DNA of 64,000 bases from Paenibacillus zeisoli (GTDB taxonomy: Bacteria; Bacillota; Bacilli; Paenibacillales; Paenibacillaceae), in assembly GCF_003994465.1 (NCBI RefSeq), contig NZ_RZNX01000003.1:62234-126233 (forward strand), written 5' to 3'. The notes under the pieces were generated by a model. The model did no database searches and had not been told where the DNA came from. It saw only the letters and a program-made list of their open reading frames with translations. Below are positions 9,067 through 17,366 of this stretch, one piece after another. The stretch's first letter is position 1, and each line of letters begins with the position of its first letter. Both the position numbers and the translations under genes were made by a program.

Positions 9067-9113
9067 GAAAGAGTCGTCTTTAAGCTTTAAAATCCCGGAC
9101 GGCTGCTATTTAT

Positions 9114-9725
9114 CTATTGCGGCCGTTCCAGAGAGAACAACCGGCCCAGTGTTGAGTAATCGTTACCCGCCATACGACTGACAGGGGCCAGCTTCTCGGC
9201 ATCGATTCGTCCGTCCTGAAGAATCTCTTCCGCGACCTGGAACCGAACCACACGTGCAATGAGCAGATCACATCCAGGATCTTCCCCGGCACCTCCAAGC
9301 TGGTAGGCATGTTCGAGCACACATTCCATTCTGATTTTTGCCTCAGTAATCCCCGGCACCTGCACGACTTCGCTGGGTACAGGCGTCAGCCCGGCTGCGG
9401 CAGCCTCACTCTCGTCAGGCGGCAGGCTGGCAGCTGCTTGATTAGCCGCCTCCACATTGGATTCATCGACTATGTGAATGACAAGCTCACCCTGGCGGAT
9501 AGCATTGCGGGCCGTGTCCTTCATCTGACCATTTCTGCGCTGTACGGACACCGACAACAACGGCGGTGTGCTGGATACGATGGAGAAATAACTGAACGGG
9601 GCGGCATTCAACACCCCATCCTCTGTAAGTGTAGTAACTAGAGCAATCGGCCTCGGCACGATACTGCCAATAAGCAGCTTATAATTGTCCCTGTCTTCCT
9701 GCAGAGATGGATCTATTGAGATCAT
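9114..9725 (-). CDS. Flavin reductase family protein (FMN-binding split barrel)
   Basis: 203 residues with the flavin reductase-like fold signature: YKLLIGSIVPRPIALVTTLTEDGVLNAAPFSYFSIVSSTPPLLSVSV, which binds FMN, followed by KDTARNA and a C-terminal half with VLEHAYQLG. Members reduce FMN with NAD(P)H or bind FMN in other redox roles. It is the distal gene after the DoxX protein on the same strand (60 bp gap) and near an Old Yellow Enzyme, so it belongs to a small flavin/redox neighbourhood. The partner enzyme is unknown. Confidence 0.82.
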   Translation of the reverse strand: MISIDPSLQEDRDNYKLLIGSIVPRPIALVTTLTEDGVLNAAPFSYFSIVSSTPPLLSVSVQRRNGQMKDTARNAIRQGELVIHIVDESNVEAANQAAASLPPDESEAAAAGLTPVPSEVVQVPGITEAKIRMECVLEHAYQLGGAGEDPGCDLLIARVVRFQVAEEILQDGRIDAEKLAPVSRMAGNDYSTLGRLFSLERPQ

Positions 9726-9785
9726 AGCTATGCTCCTCTGAACCTTAATTTAGAATGGGAAGGCAGAATGTTCTGTTACAGGTAA

Positions 9786-10184
9786 TTAGAAAAGAACTGC
9801 ATCCAAGGAGTAGGCTCCGGCTCCTGTAAGAGCGATACCAATGACTACCGCCAGAACGACCAGCGGATATTCATAACCATTGGAGGTTGCCCACAGACCA
9901 TTCGGCCCGTGCACCTTTACAATTGCTCCTACCATAGTCAAGGCAATCAGAATTGCTGCCACGGGCGTGATCAGTCCAATAGCGAACAGGGTTCCTCCGA
10001 TCAATTCTATCAGGCCTGCGATGACTGCCATGGCCACTCCCGGTTTAATTCCTACTGACTCCATCCAACCTCCAGTTCCCTTTGGTCCATAACCCCCGAA
10101 CATCCCGAACAGCTTCTGTGCGCCGTGACCAATGAACAACAACCCGATAACCAACCGAATAATTAACAATCCTAATCCCAACAT
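9786..10184 (-). CDS. DoxX family membrane protein (MhqP/CatD-like)
   Basis: 132 residues with four membrane helices and the DoxX signature RLVIGLLFIGHGAQKLFG..GG near the N-terminus. Related B. subtilis proteins CatD and MhqP belong to quinone/electrophile detoxification operons controlled by MarR-type repressors. The ATG at 10184 is chosen because TTGGAG lies nine bases upstream; the upstream ATG lies within that ribosome site. The leader contains two copies of an 18-bp MarR-operator-like element, which fits that type of control. Electron carrier or substrate is unknown. Confidence 0.82.
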   Translation of the reverse strand: MLGLGLLIIRLVIGLLFIGHGAQKLFGMFGGYGPKGTGGWMESVGIKPGVAMAVIAGLIELIGGTLFAIGLITPVAAILIALTMVGAIVKVHGPNGLWATSNGYEYPLVVLAVVIGIALTGAGAYSLDAVLF

Positions 10185-10214
10185 TATAATCATCTCCAAT
10201 TTTCGTTTTTATTT

Positions 10215-10232
10215 TATCTTTAATTTAAGATA
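10215..10232 (-). promoter_or_regulatory. Proximal operator-like palindrome before doxX
   Basis: TATCTTTAATTTAAGATA (plus strand), an imperfect palindrome with 8 of 9 pairs, sits 31 bp upstream of the doxX start. An exact copy in inverted orientation lies at 10524-10541. The TATCT..AGATA arms resemble MarR-family operators such as MhqR sites (ATCTCGA..TCGAGAT) in B. subtilis; the protein that binds it is not encoded nearby. Confidence 0.6.
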
Positions 10233-10330
10233 TGAGTTCTACAAGAATGATCTTGCCGTGTCTATTATCCACCAACTAGCACCTTGCTGATACTTCTTAT
10301 GTTCACGGCTAACTCAGATAGATAGCTCTA

Positions 10331-10417
10331 TATACCTGAGCTTGGTACGACCTTAATCATTTCCGGAGCTCCAGCATATAGCTGATCTTGGTCCAACCTT
10401 AAGTTCTTCCGGAGCTC
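10331..10417. repeat. 46-bp-period imperfect tandem repeat in the doxX leader
   Basis: Two about 41-bp units (10331-10371 and 10377-10417) share CTTGGT.C.ACCTTAA and TTCCGGAGCTC blocks. The period of 46 is not a multiple of three and no long reading frame covers both, so this is probably structural or regulatory leader sequence, or a decayed gene. Confidence 0.6.
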
Positions 10418-10429
10418 GACCCGTCTCTT

Positions 10430-10492
10430 CTACCCTCTACCTTCTAAGGCCACCTCGAAGTCATTGCTTAGGAGCTTATTGACCATTGTCAT
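10430..10492 (-). CDS. Candidate 20-residue leader peptide
   Basis: Short frame MTMVNKLLSNDFEVALEGRG followed by TAG, with AAAGGTGGTG well placed upstream of its ATG. It is the first start codon downstream of the promoter/operator at 10524-10564 and precedes doxX by about 250 bp. Beyond the TAG the same frame stays open for about 30 more codons. It may be a real small protein, a regulatory leader peptide, or the 5' stub of a broken gene; nothing identifies its function. Confidence 0.4.
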   Translation of the reverse strand: MTMVNKLLSNDFEVALEGRG

Positions 10493-10523
10493 GATGGTCA
10501 CCACCTTTTATCTTTGAATTAAT

Positions 10524-10564
10524 TATCTTAAATTAAAGATAATATATGTTGTTGGATCTGTCAA
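10524..10564 (-). promoter_or_regulatory. Promoter with embedded operator for the doxX leader
   Basis: Minus strand: -35 TTGACA (10559-10564), 17-bp spacer, -10 TATCTT (10536-10541). The -10 is one arm of the 18-bp palindrome at 10524-10541, so a repressor bound there would exclude RNA polymerase. The arrangement suggests a repressed promoter that opens under an inducing stress. Confidence 0.6.
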
Positions 10565-10644
10565 CAGGTATCCACGGAAAATAAAATATTCCTGGGCTGT
10601 TCCCTAACAGCTTCAATCATGCAGGCATTCACCACTAATAGTGA

Positions 10645-10677
10645 GAAAAAGGAGCCTGCTGAATAGCAAGCTCCTTC
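10645..10677 (-). terminator. Terminator after the Old Yellow Enzyme gene
   Basis: Leftward-reading hairpin AAGGAGC..GCTCCTT with an inner GCT/AGC extension, followed by TTTTTCTC on the minus strand, 43 bp beyond the stop of the gene at 10720. Confidence 0.75.
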
Positions 10678-10719
10678 AATACAAGTTCCCCAAATTAATA
10701 ATCGTGACCAGAGCTGTTC

Positions 10720-11811
10720 TTATACGATAACTTCATCATCCCGCAGTGTCGCGATGGGGTGCAAGAAACGATGGTCGAAATGGTTCAGCTCGGCTCCTTC
10801 CTTCAATTTATTCACCCAATCTGAATTCACTAATGCACTTGTGCCGATCGCGACGAGATCAGCACTATTCGCCGTCAAGAGCTGTTCCGCCTTCTCAGGC
10901 TCGCCTAGTTTGCCATTCGCGATGACTGGCACGCCGCCGTACTTTGCGGCGAGTTCTGCCAGTGTGGGGCCGCCGTCTGCGAATGCAGGTGCAAATGCTT
11001 TGTATTCGGTTGTATGGATGTAGGTCGGGTGAGCCTGTCCTAATTTCTGGAAAATGGTTTTGGCATCTTCGATTCCGTTTGCCCACTTATGGTGGATATC
11101 GTTCACTTTGCCTTGCGAGATGCGCACGCCTACTGTATATTCCGGGCCTACAACGTCGCGAATTGCTTCCAATACTTCGACGACGATTCGGATGCGCCTC
11201 TCCGTTGAACCGCCGTATTCATCGGTTCTGAGGTTCGTGTAATTGGTAATGAATTGATCGAGCAAATAGCCGTTGGCGGCATGCACTTCAACCCCATCAA
11301 ATCCGACCAGCTTGGCTCGAAGGGCAGCTTGGGCGAAATTATCAATCGCCTTTCGGATCTCCGATATTGTCATCGCTTTCGGGACGGTAAATTCCCCACT
11401 ACCTCCGTGATCTTCTAACATCGTGCCGACCGGCTTAACAGCTGAAGGTGCTACTGGTGTAAATCCATTGTGCTGAACGAGGGCACCCGCATGCATTAGC
11501 TGCGCGATTATCCGTCCGCCTTCGCGATGTACTGCCTGTATGACAGGCCTCCAAGACTCGGCCTGCTCTTCATTGGCAATGCCAGGCTGGTTCTTATAGC
11601 TTTGGCTGTTCAGCAAGTCCGGATAAATGCCTTCTGTAATGATAAGACCGAACCCACCTTTCGCGAATCTCGCGTAATACCGCGCCATCCGATCGTTTGC
11701 CAGGCCATTTGATTCTGCGCTCGTTCGTGTCATCGGTGAAAGTGCCGCCCGATTGGGCAGTGGCAGGGAACCTAACTGAAATGCGGACAAAAGCTTGGTA
11801 TACGTACTCAT
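10720..11811 (-). CDS. NADH:flavin oxidoreductase, Old Yellow Enzyme family
   Basis: 363 residues forming one FMN-binding TIM barrel. Visible family features are LPNRAALSPMTRTSA (FMN-binding start), the GFGLIITEG strand, QLMHAGAL, the VEVHAANGYLLDQFITNYTN..R.DEYGGS signature with the substrate-binding His and Asn, and VIANGKLG/VAIGTSALVNSDW near the phosphate site. These enzymes reduce electron-poor alkenes, quinones or nitro compounds. The ATG at 11811 follows AAGGAGGATATCAAT; an earlier in-frame start lies before the ribosome site. It is divergent from a LysR regulator, the usual arrangement for local control. Confidence 0.88.
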   Translation of the reverse strand: MSTYTKLLSAFQLGSLPLPNRAALSPMTRTSAESNGLANDRMARYYARFAKGGFGLIITEGIYPDLLNSQSYKNQPGIANEEQAESWRPVIQAVHREGGRIIAQLMHAGALVQHNGFTPVAPSAVKPVGTMLEDHGGSGEFTVPKAMTISEIRKAIDNFAQAALRAKLVGFDGVEVHAANGYLLDQFITNYTNLRTDEYGGSTERRIRIVVEVLEAIRDVVGPEYTVGVRISQGKVNDIHHKWANGIEDAKTIFQKLGQAHPTYIHTTEYKAFAPAFADGGPTLAELAAKYGGVPVIANGKLGEPEKAEQLLTANSADLVAIGTSALVNSDWVNKLKEGAELNHFDHRFLHPIATLRDDEVIV

Positions 11812-11873
11812 ATTGATATCCTCCTTAAATGTACAAAGGGCAGTAATCTTATTGGCTGCCCGAAGTATGGTTT

Positions 11874-11906
11874 GTATGACCTGATTGTAATCCGGTGTAG
11901 TCATAC
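11874..11906. promoter_or_regulatory. Inverted repeat between oxidoreductase and lysR
   Basis: GTATGAC (11874-11880) and GTCATAC (11900-11906) are perfect 7-bp inverted arms 19 bp apart in the 158-bp divergent intergenic region. The position suits a LysR-type binding site acting on both promoters, although the spacing is longer than the common T-N11-A core. Confidence 0.5.
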
Positions 11907-11969
11907 GGTAAAATGATTGTTATTAATACATATATCAAAAAAAATGATACTCTAAGAAAAGGGGTTCTC

Positions 11970-12845
11970 ATGGAATTAACGGATTTGAAAGTAGTGATGG
12001 CGATCATCGAGGAAGGCAGCATCTCGCGCGCCGCGCAGAGGCTGGATTACGTGCAGTCGAATGTCACAGCACGTGTCCGCAAGCTGGAATCGGAGTTAGG
12101 CATTCAATTGTTCAACAGACATCCTAAGGGTGTAACGCCAACTGAGAGAGGGCTCGCATTCAGCAAGTATGCATTAGATATTATTCGAATGGCCGAGGAA
12201 GCCGTCATGGCGGTGAGGGAGCCGGATTATCCGTCAGGACCCCTTACGATAGGCATCGTGGAGACTTTTGCTTCCTCGGGCCCGTTTATCAAGGCGCTGT
12301 CTGAATTTCAACGGTTATATCCAGAAGTCGCGTTATCGCTAATTAACGGAACATCGCCGCAAAATTACGAGAAAGTGTTGAACCATCAGTTGGACGGAGC
12401 TTTCTATACGGGTGACTTCGATAAGTCCCTACTTGAAATAGAGGTTGAAATTCGGGATAAAGTCGTTCTGCTAACGGCAGCTGAAGGACAAGGTTCATCA
12501 TCAGAGATTCCAAGTATCGCAAATGCAGCTTGGGTCGTATTTCCAAAGGGATGCCCGTTTAGGACAGCAAGCGAGGAGTGGCTTCGCAGCGAGGGTACAC
12601 TGAACGCGAACTTGATAGAAATCAGCACTATGGATATGATGCTGAACTGTGTACAGGCAGGACTCGGCTATGCGCTCGTACCTGAATCGGTCATTTCCGG
12701 GGCTGATCATCGGCTTTGCGTTTATCCGGTCCCGAAACGGTACCAGTACGCGACTACGCGGCTGGTTCGCCGCAAAGAGCAATTTCGCAGCAAAGCTTTC
12801 GCCGCATTCGCGAAATGCTTGAAGGCTGAATTACATCAACAGTAA
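11970..12845 (+). CDS. LysR-family transcriptional regulator
   Basis: 291 residues. The N-terminal winged helix is typical (DLKVVMAIIEEGSISRAAQRLDYVQSNVTARVRKLESELGIQLFNRHPKGVTPTERG), followed by a periplasmic-binding-like effector domain (LTIGIVET...). The ATG at 11970 follows AAAAGGGG; the frame extends 19 codons upstream without a ribosome site. It is transcribed divergently from the Old Yellow Enzyme gene and probably controls it and itself. The family resembles the YwqM/CzcR group of Bacillus; the effector is unknown. Confidence 0.88.
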   Translation: MELTDLKVVMAIIEEGSISRAAQRLDYVQSNVTARVRKLESELGIQLFNRHPKGVTPTERGLAFSKYALDIIRMAEEAVMAVREPDYPSGPLTIGIVETFASSGPFIKALSEFQRLYPEVALSLINGTSPQNYEKVLNHQLDGAFYTGDFDKSLLEIEVEIRDKVVLLTAAEGQGSSSEIPSIANAAWVVFPKGCPFRTASEEWLRSEGTLNANLIEISTMDMMLNCVQAGLGYALVPESVISGADHRLCVYPVPKRYQYATTRLVRRKEQFRSKAFAAFAKCLKAELHQQ

Positions 12846-12935
12846 CGTTATGTTTTTGATTTTATTAAGTTTAGGTCTCGATATTTTCACTCTAGAACTT
12901 TACTTCTTCTGAAGAAAATACATCTTTGAGAAAAT

Positions 12936-12989
12936 AATCAAGCCCACGAATCAACCCTTATTTGGGGTAACTGATTCGTGGGCTTGATT
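12936..12989. terminator. Bidirectional terminator between convergent genes
   Basis: A perfect 18-bp stem (12936-12953 with 12972-12989) with an 18-base loop lies between the rightward lysR gene and the leftward antiporter gene. T-rich sequence follows on both strands (TTGCTTTCG to the right, TTTTC to the left). Confidence 0.75.
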
Positions 12990-13020
12990 TGGCTTTGCTT
13001 TCGTTCTTGCTTTCTCCTAT

Positions 13021-14184
13021 TTATTTCCTCTCTGTCACACCTTGGAGCTTTTCCTCACTCCGTTCTTTGAAGAACAGCTTCATAAGTACCGGCGTAACCA
13101 TCGTGGTAATGAGCACAACAATAACCAATACGGTCATCATTTCTGGGGATAACAGCCCCGATTCTTGTCCGATCCCCGCAATAATCAGTGCAACTTCCCC
13201 GCGTGACACCATCGCTGCGCCAATAGCCATGGCGCTCCGCCAGTTGAAGCCGGCCACTCTTGCCCCGATTGCCGAGCCGAACAGCTTGGTCGCGATGGCT
13301 AGCAGGCTCAGTAATACAATCAGACCGAGGTGAGCTGACATGCCCGAGAAATCCACCTTCACCCCTATGGTTGTAAAGAAGACCGGGACAAAGAACGCGT
13401 AGCTGATCGTCTCCACCTTCTCTGTTACTTCATGTCTGTATCCCGTCAAGCTGATGAAGATTCCAGCAATGTATGCTCCAATGATCGCCGCGACTCCGGC
13501 GTATTCAGCCAAATATGCGAATGCAAAACAGAGTATAAGCGCAGCAGACACGACCGTCTCGGAGACGCGCAGCTTCGCAAGCCTCCGCATCATCCACGGT
13601 ACCAGCTTCCATCCGCACAGGATCGCGATGGCGAAGAAAGCTACCTTTTTGAGAATGACCAGGCCCAGATTAACATCTCCGCCAGATAAGCTCATCAGGA
13701 AAGCAAGGGCAATAATCACCAGTACATCATCAATAACGGCAGCTCCTAGAATGGTTGTGCCTTCTCTGGATTTAAGCTGCCCCATTTCCTTCAGGGATTG
13801 TACCGAGATACTTACACTTGTGGCTGACAGCAGCAGTCCCAGGAACACAGCATGCAGCGTAGGCATATTCAGCAATATTCCAGCTCCGTATCCAAGCGCT
13901 AACGGAAAAATCACACCAGCCAGCCCAACATAGGCCGAAGCTTTCCCTGTGCGTTTGAATTCTTCCGTGTCTGTCTCCAGTCCCGCGATAAACATCAGTA
14001 GAATCACACCGATCTGGCTGATCTCATTCAAGATATCCGTCTCCTGGATAAGTCCAAGTATAGCCGGTCCCAATAGAATCCCTATTAATAATTTGCCAAG
14101 TACCGCGGGCTGGCGCAATTTAACGCTCAAATCCCCGGCAAGCTTGGACGCCAATAAAATAACTGCCATGTCAAAAATCAGCAT
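13021..14184 (-). CDS. Monovalent cation:proton antiporter, CPA2 family
   Basis: 387 residues with about 12 membrane helices and the CPA2 Na_H_Exchanger pattern: KLRQPAVLGKLLIGILLGPAILGL, LFIAGLETD-like LLMFIAGLETDTEEFKRTG, GLLLSATSVSISVQSL, AAVIDDVLVIIAL with the ion-binding Asp pair, and MVSRGEVALIIAGIG. It exchanges Na+ or K+ for protons; it resembles NapA/GerN-type proteins and has no TrkA-N domain. The ATG at 14184 follows GTGAAGGTGAAGATC. A leader RNA related to those of the next two antiporter genes lies directly upstream (14240-14325). Confidence 0.87.
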   Translation of the reverse strand: MLIFDMAVILLASKLAGDLSVKLRQPAVLGKLLIGILLGPAILGLIQETDILNEISQIGVILLMFIAGLETDTEEFKRTGKASAYVGLAGVIFPLALGYGAGILLNMPTLHAVFLGLLLSATSVSISVQSLKEMGQLKSREGTTILGAAVIDDVLVIIALAFLMSLSGGDVNLGLVILKKVAFFAIAILCGWKLVPWMMRRLAKLRVSETVVSAALILCFAFAYLAEYAGVAAIIGAYIAGIFISLTGYRHEVTEKVETISYAFFVPVFFTTIGVKVDFSGMSAHLGLIVLLSLLAIATKLFGSAIGARVAGFNWRSAMAIGAAMVSRGEVALIIAGIGQESGLLSPEMMTVLVIVVLITTMVTPVLMKLFFKERSEEKLQGVTERK

Positions 14185-14239
14185 GATCTTCACCTTCACT
14201 TTCTTTTGTATGTGCATTAACTAGAGCCCTGCTATATAG

Positions 14240-14325
14240 ACAACAAGAGCCTGCCACCACGGGATAACTGTGATTAGACACAGCTCTCCCTTGGTGACAG
14301 GCTCCTCCAGGTATACCCTATTCAA
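14240..14325 (-). promoter_or_regulatory. Leader RNA with terminator, candidate ion riboswitch (copy A)
   Basis: Reading leftward: a small hairpin AGG-gtata-CCT, then GGAGGAGCCTGTCA, the latter forming the 5' arm of a long hairpin (14247-14304; GAGCCTG..CAGGCTC, with an internal CTGTG/CACAG extension) and then TTGTTGTC. The core GGAGGAGCCTGYCA is shared with the leaders of the two other antiporters, while the preceding 3-bp hairpin stem differs compensatorily (AGG/CCT here, CGG/CCG there). Gene context (Na+/H+ antiporters) suggests a Na+-sensing riboswitch such as the DUF1646 (Na+-I) class, but I could not match it against a covariance model. Confidence 0.6.
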
Positions 14326-14391
14326 ATGTTAATTACATCACTTACACTCTTGCCTATGGGTAATTCTTAATCTCAACTAATATAAACTCTC

Positions 14392-14670
14392 CTACTCCGC
14401 CCACTCCAGACTTCGAAGCAAGCGGGCCTTAAATAACTCAATTAAGAAATCGTTGTAGTGCTCCTGCCGCACAATGACCTTATATTCATGATTCGCGTAT
14501 GCATAGAACAGCGCATCCGTATAGTCTGTATTACTATCGAAGACTTGCTGAACCAGCCTTAGCTGATCAACAGAATTTCCATGGTGAAGCTTGATATTAA
14601 ACTCAATATCTGTGCCATCCTGGCTCTCCTGGAGATCCAGCACACTGGGATCAATCTGATAGGTTAACAT
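14392..14670 (-). CDS. Conserved-looking hypothetical protein, 92 aa
   Basis: A small acidic soluble protein (MLTYQIDPSVLDLQESQDG...) with no recognised motif. It starts 16 bp after the NhaD-like permease on the same strand and has GGAGG six bases before its ATG, so it is cotranscribed with it. C-terminal part VIVRQEHYNDFLIELFKARLLRSLEWAE is amphipathic. A role as a regulator or accessory of the antiporter is only suggested by position. Confidence 0.65.
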   Translation of the reverse strand: MLTYQIDPSVLDLQESQDGTDIEFNIKLHHGNSVDQLRLVQQVFDSNTDYTDALFYAYANHEYKVIVRQEHYNDFLIELFKARLLRSLEWAE

Positions 14671-14686
14671 AACCATCCTCCGTTCC

Positions 14687-15967
14687 TCACATCAAATAAC
14701 GCAGGTAGATATAGACACTCGACAGCGCAATGGAGAGCAGCATCAGTGGAAATCCAAGCTTTAGGTAGTCTACGAAGCGGATCGGGTGACCTTCCTTGCC
14801 GGCAAGGCCAGCCACGATCAGATTCGCACTCGCTCCGATCAAGGTACCGTTCCCTCCCAGGCAGGCACCAAGCGCAAGACTCCACCATAGCGGCTCCAGG
14901 TTCTGCATACCCATTTGGCCCATTTCCTGAATCATGGGAATCATGGTAGCCACAAAAGGAATGTTATCCAGGAAGGCTGAAGCAATAGCGCTGAGCCACA
15001 GAATCAGCATTGAGGTAGCCAGCGGATCCCCTCCGGTCCATTCGATGGCCCTTGCCGCCAGCTCCGCGATCACACCGGTCTCCACAAGACCGGACACCAG
15101 GACGAACAGTCCGACGAAGAAGAAGATCGTCGTCCACTCTACCCGGGAAAGTGCCTTCTCCATTGTGTGCTCCCCGGTCATTAACAAGAGCAGGAACGCT
15201 CCAGCAAGGGCTACAGTTGCAGATTCCAGATGCAGTGTCTGATGCAGGAAGAATCCAAGGATGGTTAACCCAAGGATAACCAGACATTTGCGGAGCAGCT
15301 TAGGATTCGTGATCAGCTCCGAATTATCAAGCTTCATCAGGCTTGCTTTGAGCTCGGGTGTCGTCTGGATCTTCTTCCTGAACATCAACACAAGCAAAGG
15401 AATATAGGCCAGCATGATAATGATGACAATCGGCGTCAGATTGGAGATGAAGGCCATGAACGTCAATTCCTTAACCGCTGAGCCAATCATAATGTTCGGC
15501 GGATCACCGATCAGTGTAGCCGTCCCCCCAACATTGGAAGCGATAATCTCAGTGAACAGGAATGGTACCGGGTTCACTTTCAACTGCCTTGTGATGCTGA
15601 ACGTTACAGGTACCATGAGCAGTACGGTTGTCACATTATCGAGGAACGCCGAGCCAAAGGCCGTTATAATCCCTAGTACAATTAGAATCCGGACAGGCTC
15701 CCCTTTGACCTTCTTGGCCGCCCAGATCGCGATATACTTGAACAAGCCCGTCTCTGCAGTAATGCTTACAATGATCATCATTCCAACGAGCAGTCCAAGT
15801 GTATTGAAGTCAATGTGATGCAGCGCCGTCTCTTGGCTAACGATTCCGAACGCTACCATCAGGATTCCGCCCAGCATGGCAACAATGGTCCGGTGAATCT
15901 TTTCTGAAATAATCAGTGCGTAAATAACAAGAAATATTCCTATTGCCCAATAAGCCTGTTGTTCCAT
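14687..15967 (-). CDS. ArsB/NhaD-type permease (SLC13-like superfamily)
   Basis: 426 residues with about 11-12 membrane helices. Two inverted-repeat signature loops are visible: GGTATLIGDPPNIMIGSAV and GGNGTLIGASANLIVAG, as in the ArsB/NhaD/CitT (ion transporter) superfamily. NhaD members are Na+/H+ antiporters, ArsB members export arsenite; the lack of ars neighbours and the presence of two other antiporters with the same leader favour sodium/proton exchange. The ATG at 15967 follows AAAGGGGAGGG; an in-frame start 69 bases upstream falls inside the leader RNA terminator region. It has its own promoter and leader in the 157-bp gap before it. Confidence 0.82.
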   Translation of the reverse strand: MEQQAYWAIGIFLVIYALIISEKIHRTIVAMLGGILMVAFGIVSQETALHHIDFNTLGLLVGMMIIVSITAETGLFKYIAIWAAKKVKGEPVRILIVLGIITAFGSAFLDNVTTVLLMVPVTFSITRQLKVNPVPFLFTEIIASNVGGTATLIGDPPNIMIGSAVKELTFMAFISNLTPIVIIIMLAYIPLLVLMFRKKIQTTPELKASLMKLDNSELITNPKLLRKCLVILGLTILGFFLHQTLHLESATVALAGAFLLLLMTGEHTMEKALSRVEWTTIFFFVGLFVLVSGLVETGVIAELAARAIEWTGGDPLATSMLILWLSAIASAFLDNIPFVATMIPMIQEMGQMGMQNLEPLWWSLALGACLGGNGTLIGASANLIVAGLAGKEGHPIRFVDYLKLGFPLMLLSIALSSVYIYLRYLM

Positions 15968-16027
15968 ACGTCCCTCCCCTTTATGGTTCCTGTTCTGTAG
16001 TTCTCTGTGGATGATAATATGCCCGGA

Positions 16028-16122
16028 AAAAGACAAAAAGAGCCCGCTGTTGGCAGGCTCCTCCGGTGATCTCCGATATCAAATTCTAGGCTATTATATC
16101 AGGGGGTACCCGGACATGTAAA
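16028..16122 (-). promoter_or_regulatory. Promoter plus leader RNA with terminator, candidate ion riboswitch (copy B)
   Basis: Minus strand: -35 TTTACA (16117-16122), 18-bp spacer, -10 TATAAT (16093-16098), then a leader of about 55 nt with TTTGATATCGGAGATCACCG and GAGGAGCCTGCCA, an 8-bp terminator hairpin (16040-16060, GAGCCTGC/GCGGGCTC) and TTTTTGTCTTTTT. The leader is nearly identical to copy C at 17510-17610, promoter spacing included. The terminator lies about 60 bp before the permease start, as needed for transcriptional attenuation. Confidence 0.7.
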
Positions 16123-16124
16123 GG

Positions 16125-17366
16125 CTAATTGTGCTCCGACTTCTGACTCTGACCGCTGAGACCAAGCCTCATTACGAGCGGCTTTATCGTTAATCCCTGT
16201 ACCAGCAGCGAGAACAGCACCACGCTAAAAGTCAGTACCAGCACATCCTCACGCCCTTCGAACGACTGCGGCAGACTAAGTGCCAGCGCAATGGACAGGC
16301 TCCCTTTTAAGCCTCCCCAATTGAGAACGGACTTCCATGATCTTGGGAAATTCCGCAGCACCGATACGCTGGCATACAGCGCAAGCGTCCGTCCAAGGAG
16401 GACAATCACAATGGCCAGCAGAATCATCTGCCACCTGTGGGCAAAATCAATATTTTTGATCTCCAGTCCAATCATTAGGAAAATCAGTGAATTTGCGATC
16501 AAAGTGATGACGTCCCAGAACGAGTTAATGTTCATTTCCGTGGTCTCCGACATGCCGATCTTCGCGCCATAACTGCCAAAGATTAGCCCGCTTACCACCA
16601 CCGCAATAACGCCTGATACGTGGAAATGCTCTGCGATAAAGTAGCTGCCGAAGAACAGCAGCATGGAGAACCCGATCTCCAGCGGATAATCATCGTAGAA
16701 TCGGATAATCTGCGAGAAAATATAGCCCATAACCGCCCCAATGGCCATGCCGCCCAGTGCAAACTTTAAGAACAGGAGCACCCCGCTTCCGACTCCCAAA
16801 GCCCAGCCCATCTCCATATAAGATAGCAGGTAGATAGAAGAAATCTGGAATAATACTACGGCAATACCGTCATTGAACAACGACTCTCCTTCAATAATCG
16901 TGACCACGGACTTGGGCACACCCAAGGATTTGAAGATCGAGATGACGCTGATCGGATCTGTTGCACTCATCAGGGATGCGAAGGTAAAGGCCACAATAAG
17001 CGGCAGACCCATCACATAATAACTGCTGAGCGCAATGATAAGGAAGGACAGCAGGGTTCCCCCCAGGGATAAGGCCAGTACGGGCCTGCTCTGCTCTCTA
17101 AGATGTGAGAATGGCAGCTTGAGTGTCGCGTCTCCAAGCAGGATCGGCAGAAACAGCGAGATAATGACCGCCTGAAAAACATGCGACTGCGTAATGTACG
17201 CCTCAGCCTCCTCCAGGAAAGGAACATGCGTTACACCCAGCAGAAGACCGACGATAACTAGCGCTATCGAGTATGGCTGATTCAGCTTCTTGGCAATCGC
17301 TATCACGAACATGGAGACCGCCAGAAGAATTAATAATTGAATGAAAATTTCGTTAAATTGATGCAT
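16125..17366 (-). CDS. Cation:proton antiporter, CPA1/NhaP-like
   Basis: 413 residues with about 12 membrane helices. CPA1-type features are SALVIVGLLLGV, FASLMSATDPISVISIFKSLGVP with the ATDP motif, EGESLFNDGIAVVLFQ containing the conserved ND pair that binds the cation, and NWGGLKGSLSIALALSLP. It lacks a long cytoplasmic tail. The chosen ATG has AAGGAGGG 12 bases upstream; a six-codon frame (17353-17373) begins closer to that ribosome site and overlaps the start. It has its own promoter and leader RNA. Confidence 0.86.
   Translation of the reverse strand: MHQFNEIFIQLLILLAVSMFVIAIAKKLNQPYSIALVIVGLLLGVTHVPFLEEAEAYITQSHVFQAVIISLFLPILLGDATLKLPFSHLREQSRPVLALSLGGTLLSFLIIALSSYYVMGLPLIVAFTFASLMSATDPISVISIFKSLGVPKSVVTIIEGESLFNDGIAVVLFQISSIYLLSYMEMGWALGVGSGVLLFLKFALGGMAIGAVMGYIFSQIIRFYDDYPLEIGFSMLLFFGSYFIAEHFHVSGVIAVVVSGLIFGSYGAKIGMSETTEMNINSFWDVITLIANSLIFLMIGLEIKNIDFAHRWQMILLAIVIVLLGRTLALYASVSVLRNFPRSWKSVLNWGGLKGSLSIALALSLPQSFEGREDVLVLTFSVVLFSLLVQGLTIKPLVMRLGLSGQSQKSEHN

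Noticed and set aside
14687-15967. ArsB arsenite exporter
   Set aside because: Same superfamily, but no arsR or arsC nearby and the gene is under the same leader as two cation/proton antiporters, so NhaD-like function is preferred.
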